Of a DNA stretch of 64,000 nt, positions 39,121-49,037 are shown piece after piece; position 1 is the stretch's first letter; every line of letters begins with the position of its first letter. The DNA comes from Enterobacter sp. CC120223-11 (GTDB taxonomy: Bacteria > Pseudomonadota > Gammaproteobacteria > Enterobacterales > Enterobacteriaceae): contig NZ_OBEF01000001.1 in assembly GCF_900215375.1 (NCBI RefSeq), forward strand, positions 124,001 to 188,000, written 5' to 3'. The position numbers and the translations under genes were made by a program. The notes beneath the pieces were generated by a model. It had not been told where the DNA came from, searched no databases, and worked only from the letters and a program-made list of their open reading frames with translations.

Positions 39121-39150
39121 CCTCTCACCGCCCGGTGAGAGGTTTTTTTT
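39121..39150 (+). terminator. Rho-independent terminator of azoR
   Basis: CCTCTCACCG and CGGTGAGAGG form a stem followed by eight T. Confidence 0.92.
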
Positions 39151-39481
39151 ATCCGCAAAATCCTTTCGTTACAATTCTTTCCGAGCACGATCGTAAAATC
39201 AGCAGACTTATCTTTCGAGTTATTCGGCGCAGCGTAGACTGGCGTTGGGTGCTTGGGGCTTTTTGTTTTCAGGCGTGAAGCAGGCAGTTCGTGCCGGAGT
39301 TGGATCATTTCAACCTGAGCTCAAGGTGTTAGGGTAAATATCCTGAGGTTTCGTCTGTTATGAGCGAAAAGTGGAAGTTCGAAAGGTATTTTTTCATCAC
39401 AGTATTTTGAATAACAGTGAACTGCTTACTACTAAATCACTCAACAGAGCAGAATATCGAATTTAAAAAATACGTAATAAA
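39151..39481. other. AT-rich gap between azoR and the alkyl sulfatase gene
   Basis: 331 bp with no supported gene. Short open frames have neither ribosome-binding sites nor recognisable products. No clear repeat or hairpin was found apart from the terminators at both ends. Confidence 0.5.
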
Positions 39482-39505
39482 AAAGGGCAGCTTTCGCTAC
39501 CCTTT
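39482..39505 (-). terminator. Terminator of the alkyl sulfatase gene
   Basis: On the minus strand AAAGGGTAGC pairs (one mismatch) with GCTGCCCTTT and is followed by a T-rich run. Confidence 0.75.
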
Positions 39506-39522
39506 ATTTCTATCACCGATAA

Positions 39523-41541
39523 TTACTGCTGAATCTGGTTCGCCTGCTGCAGAGGCAGAACCAGGTTCATATCATTCTTGATATTGGTATCAAGCGTTGA
39601 GGCAATCTGCTTCAGGATATCGCGATCGCCATCAATTTTCGCTTTATCGTTATTGAGCAGGTCGTCCATTTTCTCTTTACCCGTCACAACACCGATCAGA
39701 TCCACTTTCGAGATTTGCACAGTCACGTCCGCTTTCTGGGTCGGCATATCATCCAACAATTCGACATAGTTCAGTACGCCATTGTGGAGGTCGAGCAGGA
39801 ACTTATCGTTATCCATGTTCAGCGCAATCGTATGGTTGCCCAGTTTTTCTGCCTTGATCTGATCCGAAATCATACTGATATACGCCAGTAACAGCTTCGG
39901 CGGAAGGTTGGCAATCACTTCCGGAGACGCGGTGCTCAGTTTGTTTGGCACGCTGCCACCCACACGCAGCTCATTGGCTGCTGACAGGTAGAGGTTGCGG
40001 GTCAGGGCAGTTTCTTCCTGATAACCAATCTGCTCGAGGGCGTCAGCCATCAGGTAGTTTGCATTTTTATCCGAAGCATCATAGGCAACAATGTTGTTCA
40101 GCAGATCTACTGTGAAGCGATAATCACCTTCTTTGTAGCTCTGAACCGCCAGATCAACCACCTTGCTTTCACCGCCCATTGCTTTCACGTAGCGTTTGCC
40201 GCGCTCGGCATCAGGATATTTCGCCAGCTCCGCGGCGTTACCACTGAACCAGCCAAGATTCTTGATGTAGGTGGATTTCAGGTTATTACGGGTATTGCCG
40301 TAGTAAGGACGGTTATCCCATTTGTTGAAGACTTTCTCTGGAAGTTTCGCATTCTCAGCGATGTCATCAGGACGGTAGCCGTAGTTTGCGTAACGAATGG
40401 TGGTGTTATAGAGCGACTGATAGGCATCACGCTGATCTTTCAGATACTCAACGACATTCTGGTTGCCCCAGACAGGCCAGGTATGCGGCCCAAACTGGAC
40501 TTCCACTTCGTTGCCCCAACGGGCAATCGCGGCATTAATGTAAGACGCCCACTCACTGGCATCACGGGTCTTAGCTCCGCGCAGCGTGTAGATGTTGTGT
40601 TGCAGGTGGTTAACTTCTTCTGCCATGGAAAGTGCTTTCCACTGCGGGATATACACCACCATTTCTGCCGGAGCTTCCGCACCAGGTGTCAGATAGAAGA
40701 CAAAATCAACACCGTCGATAGTCGCCTTTTCACCATCTTTAGTGATGAAGTGGTTAGGAATCGCAAGAGAAGAGGCACCGTTTGCGAGAACCGGGCCGAG
40801 AGCCGCCGTAATGGTGCCGGAAGGGTCCTGTTTCAGCACGTTACCATACTGGTAGCCTGCACGACGGGCCATGATATTACCCGCCATCACGTTCTCACTG
40901 ACTGCCTCCTCAACGAAACCTTCTGGTGCGTAGTAAGGAATTTTGCCGCTCTTGATATCGTCAGGAGTAGCAAGACCCGCGGCATAAATACCGGCAAAAC
41001 CGCCAAAGTGGTCTGCATGGCTGTGGGAAACAATGATGCCTTTCAGCGGCTTTTTCCCACGCTCTTTCTCGTAAAGTTCAATGGATTTTTTGAAGGCATC
41101 AACGGAATATTCAACGTCATATAAGACTATACCGCTGTTGGTTTCAATAATGGTCAGGTTTGAAATATCCTGGCCACGAACCTGATAGATGTGATCAGAG
41201 ACTTTGTACAGACCGCCACGGTTAACCAGTTGCGCGTGACGCCACAGGCTCGGGTTCACAGATGCAGGAGCTTCTTTGTTCTGCATAAAGTTCATGCCAG
41301 TCGCGCTGATAACGCCCGGGATGTCACCGTTGTTTAGCAGTGGGGCAATAAACCCTTTATCCACGTTCTCGAAATCAGTTTTACTTGCAAAATCGAGTTG
41401 CTTATATACGGCTTCGTTTTTTGTTTTAGTCACATCAGTAGCAGGTTTACTGTCAGCAGAAAACTGATAATCGGCAGCTAAAACAGAACCTGAAATCATC
41501 AATCCAGCACATAACAGTGCCAGCGGCTTTATCTTCAACAT
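39523..41541 (-). CDS. Alkyl/aryl sulfatase of the metallo-beta-lactamase fold (YjcS/SdsA1-like)
   Basis: 672 residues. A Sec signal peptide (LKIKPLALLCAGLMISGSVLA) precedes NPSLWRHAQLVNRGGLYKVSDHIYQVRG, and the dinuclear zinc motif SHSHADHFGG is near residue 172. PGAEAPAEMVVYIPQWKAL and GPHTWPVWGN follow. The C-terminal 130 residues form an SCP-2-like domain that in SdsA1 binds alkyl chains. The family hydrolyses primary alkyl sulfates such as dodecyl sulfate in the periplasm. It is related to but clearly different from E. coli YjcS. The flanks are AT-rich and the gene breaks the K-12 order between azoR and paaY, so it is probably acquired. Confidence 0.92.
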   Translation of the reverse strand: MLKIKPLALLCAGLMISGSVLAADYQFSADSKPATDVTKTKNEAVYKQLDFASKTDFENVDKGFIAPLLNNGDIPGVISATGMNFMQNKEAPASVNPSLWRHAQLVNRGGLYKVSDHIYQVRGQDISNLTIIETNSGIVLYDVEYSVDAFKKSIELYEKERGKKPLKGIIVSHSHADHFGGFAGIYAAGLATPDDIKSGKIPYYAPEGFVEEAVSENVMAGNIMARRAGYQYGNVLKQDPSGTITAALGPVLANGASSLAIPNHFITKDGEKATIDGVDFVFYLTPGAEAPAEMVVYIPQWKALSMAEEVNHLQHNIYTLRGAKTRDASEWASYINAAIARWGNEVEVQFGPHTWPVWGNQNVVEYLKDQRDAYQSLYNTTIRYANYGYRPDDIAENAKLPEKVFNKWDNRPYYGNTRNNLKSTYIKNLGWFSGNAAELAKYPDAERGKRYVKAMGGESKVVDLAVQSYKEGDYRFTVDLLNNIVAYDASDKNANYLMADALEQIGYQEETALTRNLYLSAANELRVGGSVPNKLSTASPEVIANLPPKLLLAYISMISDQIKAEKLGNHTIALNMDNDKFLLDLHNGVLNYVELLDDMPTQKADVTVQISKVDLIGVVTGKEKMDDLLNNDKAKIDGDRDILKQIASTLDTNIKNDMNLVLPLQQANQIQQ

Positions 41542-41804
41542 TTTTCTATCTATCTCCAATTCATCAAGTGTTGTTTTTGCCCTTAAAACAAAAACCCGCA
41601 TTTAATCTCTTGCAAAAAGGATAGTCCCAAATGGTATTTTAGATAGAGAAAATGTGTTCAAAAGTAAATTATCGAGGTGGCAATAAGCCAGTTAACTAGT
41701 TTCTATTGAATTACTGAGCGATGGAAAATTGCCAGAATATTCAGCTTGAAGTTTATGTAAGCATTCTGAACAGCCAGTAATCGTCAGCTTTTGGCACACA
41801 GCAG

Positions 41805-42121
41805 ACCTTCACGAAGGTTTTTCTGAACGCCAACAGGACACTTCTGCCTCGCAGCACAAGTGCCCTTTCTTTTTAGCGTTGGCAACATGCTGAGAAAGTA
41901 CGCCCTGATAACGGTGATCGTGCTGAATATCACCGTTAGGGGCATCACGTTGAAGGTCTTTGAAACGCCGTCAAAGAGCGTAATGGTTTGGAAATCAGAG
42001 CGGTTCTCGCCTGTGAATCGAGAAAGTGACTCACCTACGCGGGTGATCATCCCCCGCGTCTGGCGGGCAGGAATGGATCCAAAAGCTCCCGCTTTAGCCC
42101 TCTTCAGTTGAAGAGGGCTAA
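41805..42121. other. Unidentified 317-bp hairpin-rich element
   Basis: Seven or more perfect or near-perfect hairpins follow each other: ACCTTC/GAAGGT (41805), GGACACTT/AAGTGCCC (41836, nested inside GCCAAC/GTTGGC), AACGGTGAT/ATCACCGTT (41910), CTTTGA/TCAAAG (41958), TTCTCG/CGAGAA (42004), ACGCGGG/CCCGCGT (42037) and a 13-bp TTAGCCCTCTTCA/TGAAGAGGGCTAA (42094-42121). Open frames exist on both strands (41860-42111 forward, 41784-42161 reverse), but neither has a convincing start. It could be a structured RNA, a small non-autonomous mobile element, or a decayed gene. The last hairpin may end paaY transcription. Confidence 0.6.
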
Positions 42122-42126
42122 TTTCA

Positions 42127-42723
42127 TCATTTGGATGATTTAGGCCGCAGGTTCTCATCAAATACCAGGCGAGTGCGCCCTGCTTCCACTTCCCGCAGCG
42201 GTTCCACCTGGTGCATTGTCAGCTTGCAGCGTTCCACCAGCACCTGATACTCGCGCGTGCCGCGCTTTTTCCATTCCATTTCTTCGGCGCTGAGGCTACG
42301 GATCGCTTTCGCCGGGCTGCCGATGATCAGGTGATCGGCAGGCATTTCTGCCCTGGCTTTCACAAAAGCCGCCGCGCCGACAATGCTGTTTTCACCGATG
42401 ACTGCGCCATCCATGACCACTGCATTCATGCCAACCAGCGCATTACGACGGATCACGCAGCCATGCAGAATAGCGCTATGGCCGATATGGCCGTCTTCTT
42501 CCACCACTGTGTCCTGCTCCGGGAAGCCGTGCATGACGCAATTATCCTGAATATTGGCGCCATCTTTCACTACAATGCGGCCAAAATCACCGCGCAGGCT
42601 GGCGTTCGGCCCTACGTAAACGCCTTTGCCGAGGATCACATCCCCGATCAGTACTGCCGTCGGGTGAACGTAACTCTCTTCCGGAACGACGGGCGTTAGG
42701 CCATCAATCTGATATACCGGCAT
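42127..42723 (-). CDS. paaY: Phenylacetate pathway thioesterase/regulatory protein PaaY
   Basis: 198 residues with hexapeptide repeats forming a left-handed beta-helix (gamma carbonic-anhydrase-like family). [27 protein letters not shown] and [25 protein letters not shown] match E. coli PaaY. It hydrolyses dead-end CoA thioesters of the pathway and supports PaaX control. It starts ten bases after paaX on the same strand. Confidence 0.94.
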   Translation of the reverse strand: MPVYQIDGLTPVVPEESYVHPTAVLIGDVILGKGVYVGPNASLRGDFGRIVVKDGANIQDNCVMHGFPEQDTVVEEDGHIGHSAILHGCVIRRNALVGMNAVVMDGAVIGENSIVGAAAFVKARAEMPADHLIIGSPAKAIRSLSAEEMEWKKRGTREYQVLVERCKLTMHQVEPLREVEAGRTRLVFDENLRPKSSK

Positions 42724-42733
42724 GATTCGCTCC

Positions 42734-43660
42734 CTATTTTAAAGTCAGACCGCCAAATCGCTGATAAAACGGTGATGCGGGCTGCGGCAGCGGGCCGACG
42801 GAGGTTTCGCCCTTCTCGCTGACCCACGCCAGCGCGCCTGCAGCAACGCTCTGATAAATGTTAATACACAGCTGTCGCGCGGCCTGTCCTGCCCAGTGCG
42901 CGGGCAAAAGTTCTTCCGGCAACAGCGGATCCTTCAGAATCACCCGGCGATAAAGATGGATTGCCAGCAGCTGAATCGCGAAACAGCGTGCAGGCGTCAG
43001 TTCGTCGGGAGTCGCATCGCGTAACAGCGGCAATAACGGTCTGAAGGTGTTGATAAAGTTCTCATACATCTGGTTCTGCTCGGTCAGCTGCCAGCACTCT
43101 TCCACGCGGGACCGCAGGGCGCTTACCGAGGTCGCTAAGGGTGACTGCGCCTCAAAGCAGATGACGTTTTCCGCCACGCCCGCCTCGTGCAGCAGAGCCT
43201 GAACGTCTGCCAGCTTCTGCGAAGGCGACGCCATCAGGCTCGGGGCCAGCGTGCCGAAGCCCTGCCAAATCAGCTGCTTTTTGACGTCGGTCAGCGTGTT
43301 TTTATCGAGCCCTTCTGAAAGCAGCAACAGCCAGGTGCCGTCCCAGGCGGGCGGTTCAGCCCGGTAAATTTTGCTCTCCGCGCGGCGGGTCAGGCGCAGC
43401 CCTTTGTCACTCAGACGATAAAAACTGCGCCGCCCGATACGCGACACGTCCAGCCAGCCCTCTTTGTTGAGTCGGAACAGCGAGGTGCGCACGAAGCGGT
43501 CGCCAAAGCCCAATCCTTCCAGGAGGGCCGTCAGGCTGCCAAGCCAAATTTCTCCGCCACGGTGAGATAACGCATCGCCATAGAGAGAGGAAATAAGGGA
43601 CGTCCCACTGACGGGAACGGCGGCAACGGCGTGCTGAATAAAGGTATCGAGTTTACTCAT
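42734..43660 (-). CDS. paaX: Transcriptional repressor of phenylacetate degradation PaaX
   Basis: 308 residues. N-terminal winged helix ([27 protein letters not shown]) and a C-terminal PaaX domain. The start [12 protein letters not shown] is the E. coli one; an upstream in-frame ATG at 43669 is possible, and neither has a strong ribosome-binding site. PaaX represses the paa promoters, and phenylacetyl-CoA releases it. It is 185 bp downstream of paaK and separated from it by repeat sequences. Confidence 0.94.
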   Translation of the reverse strand: MSKLDTFIQHAVAAVPVSGTSLISSLYGDALSHRGGEIWLGSLTALLEGLGFGDRFVRTSLFRLNKEGWLDVSRIGRRSFYRLSDKGLRLTRRAESKIYRAEPPAWDGTWLLLLSEGLDKNTLTDVKKQLIWQGFGTLAPSLMASPSQKLADVQALLHEAGVAENVICFEAQSPLATSVSALRSRVEECWQLTEQNQMYENFINTFRPLLPLLRDATPDELTPARCFAIQLLAIHLYRRVILKDPLLPEELLPAHWAGQAARQLCINIYQSVAAGALAWVSEKGETSVGPLPQPASPFYQRFGGLTLK

Positions 43661-43714
43661 CTGATTCATTCATCTGTTATTTTTTCCCTGAGTGAATCAT
43701 AGCACAGTTGTTCC

Positions 43715-43845
43715 CCTCACCCCGGCCCTCTCCCCACAGGGGCGAGGGAGGAAAACAGATCCAGCGCACCTTCCCACGTTGAGAAGGGGAAAAAAGACGA
43801 CTCGATTCAATCCCCTCTCCCACAGGGAGAGGGAGTTCACAGAAA
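43715..43845. repeat. Extragenic palindromes between paaK and paaX
   Basis: CCGGCCCTCTCCCCACAGGGGCGAGGG at the left and CCCCTCTCCCACAGGGAGAGGG at the right are two copies of a repeat commonly seen between enterobacterial genes. They may form a hairpin in the paaK-paaX transcript. Confidence 0.7.
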
Positions 43846-45159
43846 TTACCCGTTCGCCGCCACTTTACGCAGGTCGAACACGCGGCAGGCTTTGCCTTCA
43901 GAGCGCGGGATGCTGCCGCAGTTGACGATCATCACATCGGTGGAAATGCCTACCATCGACTTGATGCGGTGGCGCAGCTGATGGCACACCTGGCAGCGCT
44001 GCTCGTGGGTCAGCGACAGGCTGCTCTCTTTCAGTTCCACCTTGATGGAGAGCGAATCGAGATGCCCACGGCGGTTCACTTCCAGCTGATAATGCGGCGA
44101 CAGGTGCTCAAATTTGACAATCTCCTCTTCCAGCTGTGACGGGAAGACGTTCACGCCGCGAATGATCAGCATGTCATCGCTGCGTCCGCTGATGCGGTCC
44201 ATACGGCGCATGGTGCGGGCGGTGCCCGGCAACAGGCGCGTCAGGTCGCGAGTGCGGTAGCGAATCACCGGCAGCGCTTCTTTGGTCAGCGTGGTGAACA
44301 GCAGTTCGCCCTGCTCGCCGTCGGCCAGCGGTGAGCCATCGTTCGGGTTGACGATTTCCGGGTAGAAATGGTCTTCCCAGATGGTCGGCCCGTCGGCGGT
44401 TTCGATACACTCCATCGCCACGCCTGGCCCCATCACTTCTGACAGGCCATAAATATCCAGCGCGGTGATGCCGAGGCGGCGTTCGATCTCTTTGCGCATC
44501 GCCAGCGTCCACGGCTCTGCACCGAACACGCCAACGCGCAGCGAGCATGAGCTGGCGTCGCCGCCCATCTGGCGCTCCATCTCTTCAATCAGGTTCAGAC
44601 AGTAGGACGGCGTCACCATGATCATGTCGGGTTTGAAGTCACGGATGAGCTGCGCCTGCTTCTCGGTCTGTCCGCCGGACATCGGGATCACCGTTGCGCC
44701 CAGGCGTTCAGCGCCGTAGTGCGCGCCCAATCCGCCTGTGAACAGGCCATAGCCGTAGGCGACGTGAATTTTGTCCTTCGCGCTGCCACCGGCGGCACGC
44801 AGGGAGCGCGCCACAATGTTCGCCCAGGTGTCGATGTCGTTCTGGGTATAGCCGACAACCGTTGGTTTACCCGTGGTACCGGAGGAAGCATGAATGCGCA
44901 CCACCTGCTCCATCGGCACGGCGAAGGTGTCGAACGGGTAGTTATCACGCAGATCCTGTTTCGTCGTGCACGGGAACTTCTGGATGTCCTTCAGTTCTTT
45001 GAAATCGTCAGGGTGTACGCCCGCCTCATCGAACTTGCGGCGGTACATAGGCACATTGCTATAAGCGTGATTCAGCGTCCACTTCAGGCGTTCGGTCTGT
45101 AAGGCCTGCAGTTCATCAACGGACGCGGTTTCGATCGGATCTAATTTTGTTGTTGTCAT
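43846..45159 (-). CDS. paaK: Phenylacetate-CoA ligase PaaK
   Basis: 437 residues, ANL superfamily adenylate-forming enzyme. The phosphate-binding loop IHASSGTTGKPTVVGYT is near residue 90, and DIYGLSEVMGPGVAMEC and YRTRDL follow. It activates phenylacetate with ATP and CoA, the first step of the pathway. It lies last among the catabolic genes, 28 bp after paaJ. Confidence 0.97.
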   Translation of the reverse strand: MTTTKLDPIETASVDELQALQTERLKWTLNHAYSNVPMYRRKFDEAGVHPDDFKELKDIQKFPCTTKQDLRDNYPFDTFAVPMEQVVRIHASSGTTGKPTVVGYTQNDIDTWANIVARSLRAAGGSAKDKIHVAYGYGLFTGGLGAHYGAERLGATVIPMSGGQTEKQAQLIRDFKPDMIMVTPSYCLNLIEEMERQMGGDASSCSLRVGVFGAEPWTLAMRKEIERRLGITALDIYGLSEVMGPGVAMECIETADGPTIWEDHFYPEIVNPNDGSPLADGEQGELLFTTLTKEALPVIRYRTRDLTRLLPGTARTMRRMDRISGRSDDMLIIRGVNVFPSQLEEEIVKFEHLSPHYQLEVNRRGHLDSLSIKVELKESSLSLTHEQRCQVCHQLRHRIKSMVGISTDVMIVNCGSIPRSEGKACRVFDLRKVAANG

Positions 45160-45187
45160 TTTGTAGGGTACTCGCAGGTTAATCAGC

Positions 45188-46393
45188 TCACACGCGCTCC
45201 AGGATCATGGCAATGCCCTGACCCACACCGATACACATCGTGCAGAGGGCGTAACGCCCGCCGCGACGGTGCAGTTCATTACTGGCGGCCAGCGCCAGTC
45301 GGGCACCGCTCATCCCCAACGGATGGCCTAACGCAATGGCCCCGCCGTTCGGGTTAACATGCGGGGCATCGTCCGGCAGCCCCAGTTGACGCAGGACACC
45401 GAGCGCCTGGGCAGCAAACGCCTCATTCAGCTCGATGACGTCCATATCGTTAATGCTCAGCCCCGCGCGCTCCAGCACTTTGCGGGTGGCAGGCACCGGG
45501 CCGAGGCCCATCAGGCGCGGCTCCACGCCCGCCGTCGCCATCGCCACGATGCGGGCACGCGGCGTTAAGCCTTGCTGTTTCGCCATTTCAGCGCTAGCGA
45601 TAATCAGCGCGGCGGCACCATCGTTCACACCGGAAGCGTTGCCCGCGGTAATCACGCCGTTCGCACGGAACGGGGCTTTCAGGCTAGCAAGTTGCTCAAG
45701 AGTGGTTTCCGCACGCGGGTGCTCATCCTGGGTCACTTCGGTAACCGCGCCCTTTTTGCCTTTCACCGCAACCGGCACAATTTCCTGCGCCAGAACGCCG
45801 TTCTGCTGGGCGACGGCGGTCCGCTGCTGGCTGCGCCACGCGAAGGCATCCTGATCGGCACGGCTTATTTTTAACAATTCAGCTACATTCTCTGCCGTTT
45901 CCGGCATGCTGTCAGTACCAAATTGCTGCTGCATGAGCGGGTTCACAAAACGCCAGCCGATGGTGGTGTCAAACATTTCTGCCTGACGCTGGAATGGCGT
46001 GGTCGCTTTGCCCATCACAAACGGCGCGCGTGACATGGACTCCACGCCGCCCGCAATCAGCAAATCGGCATCGCCGGAACGAATAGCACGGGCCGCAAAG
46101 CCGATGGCATCAAGGCCAGAACCGCACAGGCGGTTGATGGTGGTGCCGGACACCGTCTGCGGCAGACCCGCCAGCAGGGACGCCATACGCGCCACGTTGC
46201 GGTTGTCCTCCCCGGCCTGGTTGGCGCAGCCGAAAATCACGTCGTCGATAAGCTCCGCATCAAGCTGCGGATTTCTCTCCAGCAGCGCGCGCAGCGGCAC
46301 TGCGCCTAAGTCATCGGCGCGCACGCCAGACAGCCCACCGCCATAACGCCCTACCGGGGTTCGCACACCGTCACAAATAAATGCATCACGCAT
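45188..46393 (-). CDS. paaJ: 3-oxoadipyl-CoA/3-oxo-5,6-dehydrosuberyl-CoA thiolase PaaJ
   Basis: 401 residues, thiolase family. Nucleophile Cys in [13 protein letters not shown] near residue 88, [12 protein letters not shown], and the C-terminal [19 protein letters not shown] with [10 protein letters not shown]. It performs the two thiolytic cleavages of the pathway, giving acetyl-CoA and succinyl-CoA. It is also the thiolase that protocatechuate degradation would need, which may matter given pcaHG in the same window. Its ATG overlaps the paaI stop (TGATG). Confidence 0.96.
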   Translation of the reverse strand: MRDAFICDGVRTPVGRYGGGLSGVRADDLGAVPLRALLERNPQLDAELIDDVIFGCANQAGEDNRNVARMASLLAGLPQTVSGTTINRLCGSGLDAIGFAARAIRSGDADLLIAGGVESMSRAPFVMGKATTPFQRQAEMFDTTIGWRFVNPLMQQQFGTDSMPETAENVAELLKISRADQDAFAWRSQQRTAVAQQNGVLAQEIVPVAVKGKKGAVTEVTQDEHPRAETTLEQLASLKAPFRANGVITAGNASGVNDGAAALIIASAEMAKQQGLTPRARIVAMATAGVEPRLMGLGPVPATRKVLERAGLSINDMDVIELNEAFAAQALGVLRQLGLPDDAPHVNPNGGAIALGHPLGMSGARLALAASNELHRRGGRYALCTMCIGVGQGIAMILERV

Positions 46394-46830
46394 CAGGCTT
46401 CTCCCGTTACGCTGCCGCCGATGCGGTGTGATTTTCCGCGAAACAGGGCGACAGTTTTTTGTTGTTGGTTAACGATTTCAATGTCATACACGCCGGTCAG
46501 TTTGCCCTGATGCTTCACCCGCGCGGTGGCGGTGAGCTTGTCCCCGGCAAAGCCCGGACGCAGAAAATCGATATTGCAGGCCGAAGCCACCGCCGCCAGC
46601 CCCTGACTGTTGCAGGCGTAGGCGAATGCGGTGTCCGCCAGCGAAAACAGCTGCCCGCCATGGCAGGTCTGATGGCCGTTGAGCATCTGCGGCGTGACGG
46701 TCATCGTCAGCACCGCAAAGCCTTCGTCCATCTCAATGATGTCGATGCCGAGCGCCTGCGCGCAGGTGTCTTTTTCATACATCACGCGGGCGTTGTGCCA
46801 GGCACTGTTCCCGGTAAGGTTATGACTCAT
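46393..46830 (-). CDS. paaI: Hydroxyphenylacetyl-CoA thioesterase PaaI
   Basis: 145 residues, hot-dog fold. NGHQTCHGGQLFSLADTAFAYACNS carries the catalytic Asp of the PaaI family. It frees CoA from dead-end ring-hydroxylated products. The ATG at 46830 has GGAG seven bases upstream and lies inside the end of paaH (11-base overlap). Confidence 0.94.
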   Translation of the reverse strand: MSHNLTGNSAWHNARVMYEKDTCAQALGIDIIEMDEGFAVLTMTVTPQMLNGHQTCHGGQLFSLADTAFAYACNSQGLAAVASACNIDFLRPGFAGDKLTATARVKHQGKLTGVYDIEIVNQQQKTVALFRGKSHRIGGSVTGEA

Positions 46831-48250
46831 AGCTACTCTCCAGAAGCGCTCGCTGGCGCAGCAGGGAACAGGGGCGATAGCGCTCTTCGCCGTAGTGACG
46901 TTGCAGGTTTTCCAGCAGCTCAAGCACGCGCTGCCAGCCGAGCAATTCGCCCCACTGAAGCGGCCCGCGCGGGTAATTCACGCCCAGACGCATGGCGATG
47001 TTGATATCCGCCTCGCTGGCGACGCCTTTCTGCAGCGCATCCAGCGCTTCGTTAACCAGCATCGCCACGGTGCGCCACACCAGCAGGCCCGGGTAATCGG
47101 CAATCAGCAGCACTTTTTTGCCCTGCTGCTGGAGCCAGTAAATCGCTTTTTCCGTCTCTTCGAGGCGGTTGCTGGCGGCGGCGGCAATCACCACCACGTC
47201 GCTTTCGCTTCTGTCCATCACCACCACCGGGCGTTGCAGACGAGTCGCTGCGGCCTGGGCAGTTTCGCCGTGAGTTTCCAGCAGCAGCACGCTATCAAGA
47301 GTGACAACGTCACGTTCTTTCTGCACACTCTCCGCCTGGCGATGAGCGGGAACCGTTGGATAAAACGCCACTTCAGCAGCGCCCTGTGGCCAGCCGTACA
47401 CGCCCTGCCCGGTTTTTTTACCGTAGCGCCCCGCCAGCACCAGCTCCTGCTGAACCAGCGACGGCAGGAAACGACGCTCCTGCCAGAAGGCGTTAAACAC
47501 CGAACAGGTCACCGCGAAGTTCACGTCCTGGCCAATCAAATCGGTCAGCGCCAGTGGGCCCATCGGGAAGCCGCCCGCTTCGCGCAGCGCGGTATCAATC
47601 GCTTCCGGGGCCGCCACCTGCTCTTCCAGCGCACGCCAGGCTTCGGCGTAGTAAGGCCGCGCCACGCGGTTGACGATAAACCCCGGCGTGGACTGGCAAT
47701 GCACAGGCTGTTTGCCCCAGGCCAGCACGCACTGGCTGAGCTGCGTCACCACTTCTTCGGAAGTCGCCACGCCGCTCACCACTTCCACCAGTTTCATCAC
47801 CGGTGCAGGGTTGAAGAAGTGCAGCCCCGCCACGCGCTCCGGGTGCTTCACGCCTGCGGCGATGGCGGTGATGGAGATAGACGATGTGTTGCTGGTCAGC
47901 AGCGTCTGCGGCGGGCAGATTTCGCCGAGCTGGCCGAATAAGGCTTTTTTGATGTCGAGGTTTTCGGCAGCCGCCTCAATCACTAAATCAGCAGCGGCAA
48001 GCGCGGCGATATCGGTGACGGGCACAATGCGCGACAGGCCGCGCTCGCAGGCTTCAGCACTCAGTTTGCCTTTCGCCACTCGCGATTCCAGGCGGCTGCG
48101 CAGTGCGGCAATGGCGCGGGTCATGGCGTCGGCAGAGATGTCGTGCAGCAAAACCTGCTGGCCCGCCATCGCCGCCACTTCGGCAATGCCTGCCCCCATG
48201 GTGCCGCTGCCAATCACCGCCACGGTTCGGATGTTCTGGCTCATGATCAT
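46820..48250 (-). CDS. paaH: 3-hydroxyadipyl-CoA dehydrogenase PaaH
   Basis: 476 residues. NAD-binding VIGSGTMGAGIAEVAA at the N terminus, the 3-hydroxyacyl-CoA dehydrogenase motif HFFNPAPVMKLVEVV near residue 140, and two C-terminal helical domains, the second repeated as in E. coli PaaH. The two possible starts are 48250 (overlapping the paaG stop by four) and 48244 (better spaced from GGGAA). Confidence 0.95.
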   Translation of the reverse strand: MIMSQNIRTVAVIGSGTMGAGIAEVAAMAGQQVLLHDISADAMTRAIAALRSRLESRVAKGKLSAEACERGLSRIVPVTDIAALAAADLVIEAAAENLDIKKALFGQLGEICPPQTLLTSNTSSISITAIAAGVKHPERVAGLHFFNPAPVMKLVEVVSGVATSEEVVTQLSQCVLAWGKQPVHCQSTPGFIVNRVARPYYAEAWRALEEQVAAPEAIDTALREAGGFPMGPLALTDLIGQDVNFAVTCSVFNAFWQERRFLPSLVQQELVLAGRYGKKTGQGVYGWPQGAAEVAFYPTVPAHRQAESVQKERDVVTLDSVLLLETHGETAQAAATRLQRPVVVMDRSESDVVVIAAAASNRLEETEKAIYWLQQQGKKVLLIADYPGLLVWRTVAMLVNEALDALQKGVASEADINIAMRLGVNYPRGPLQWGELLGWQRVLELLENLQRHYGEERYRPCSLLRQRALLESSYES

Positions 48251-49035
48251 TTCCCGCTGAACTGTGGCTGACGTTTGTTCATAAAGGCGCTGACGCCTTC
48301 GCGATAGTCGGCGCTGCGTCCGGCCATGCGCTGGTAATCACGCTCAAGATCGAGCTGCGTGTCCAGCGAGTTAGTTTCTGCCGCGTTAATCGCCTGCTTA
48401 ATCAGGCCGAGGCCGTAGGTCGGCTGTGTCGCCAGGTGGCGGGCCAGCTGCCCGGCGGTGTCGCTGAGCTGCGCGTCTTCCACCACCTGCCAGATCATGC
48501 CCCACTGCTGCGCCTGCTCTGCGCTGAGTTTTTCGCCCAGCAGCGCCAGCGCCATTGCACGGGCACGCCCGGCAACTCGCGGTAACAGCCAGGTGCCTCC
48601 GCAGTCAGGAATCAGGCCCAATTTGCTGAAAGCCATGACGAAATTCGCCGAACGTGCGGCGATCACGATATCGCAGCCGAGCGCTAATGTTGCCCCCGCG
48701 CCCGCCGCCACGCCGTTCACCGCACAGATAACGGGTTTAGGCAGCTTTGCCAGGCGTTTCACCAGCGGGTTGTAGAAGGTTTCCACGGAGTAACCCAGGT
48801 CCGGCGCGGGGCCGTTCGGGTCGACGTTACGGTCGTTCAGGTCCTGTCCTGCGCAAAAGCCACGCCCGGCTCCGGTTATCAGCAGGCAGCGAATCGTGTC
48901 GTCGCGTTCCGCCTGCGTCAGGCATTCTGCTAACTGCTTGTGCATGACGTCGTTAAAGCTGTTCAGCCTGTCAGGGCGATTGAGCGTCAGGGTCATCACG
49001 CCGTGTTCGACGTGGCTGAGAATGAAAGCATCCAT
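48247..49035 (-). CDS. paaG: Ring 1,2-epoxyphenylacetyl-CoA isomerase PaaG
   Basis: 262 residues, crotonase fold (GRGFCAGQDL near residue 59; GVAAGAGATLALGCDIVIAA oxyanion-hole segment). It turns the epoxide of phenylacetyl-CoA into the seven-membered oxepin and later isomerises a double bond. It lies two bases downstream of paaF. Confidence 0.95.
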   Translation of the reverse strand: MDAFILSHVEHGVMTLTLNRPDRLNSFNDVMHKQLAECLTQAERDDTIRCLLITGAGRGFCAGQDLNDRNVDPNGPAPDLGYSVETFYNPLVKRLAKLPKPVICAVNGVAAGAGATLALGCDIVIAARSANFVMAFSKLGLIPDCGGTWLLPRVAGRARAMALALLGEKLSAEQAQQWGMIWQVVEDAQLSDTAGQLARHLATQPTYGLGLIKQAINAAETNSLDTQLDLERDYQRMAGRSADYREGVSAFMNKRQPQFSGK

Positions 49036-49037
49036 CG

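Noticed and set aside
41784-42161. 125-codon frame across the hairpin element
   Set aside because: Its start lies inside paaY and codons follow the hairpins; a structured element explains the sequence better. A small protein cannot be fully excluded.
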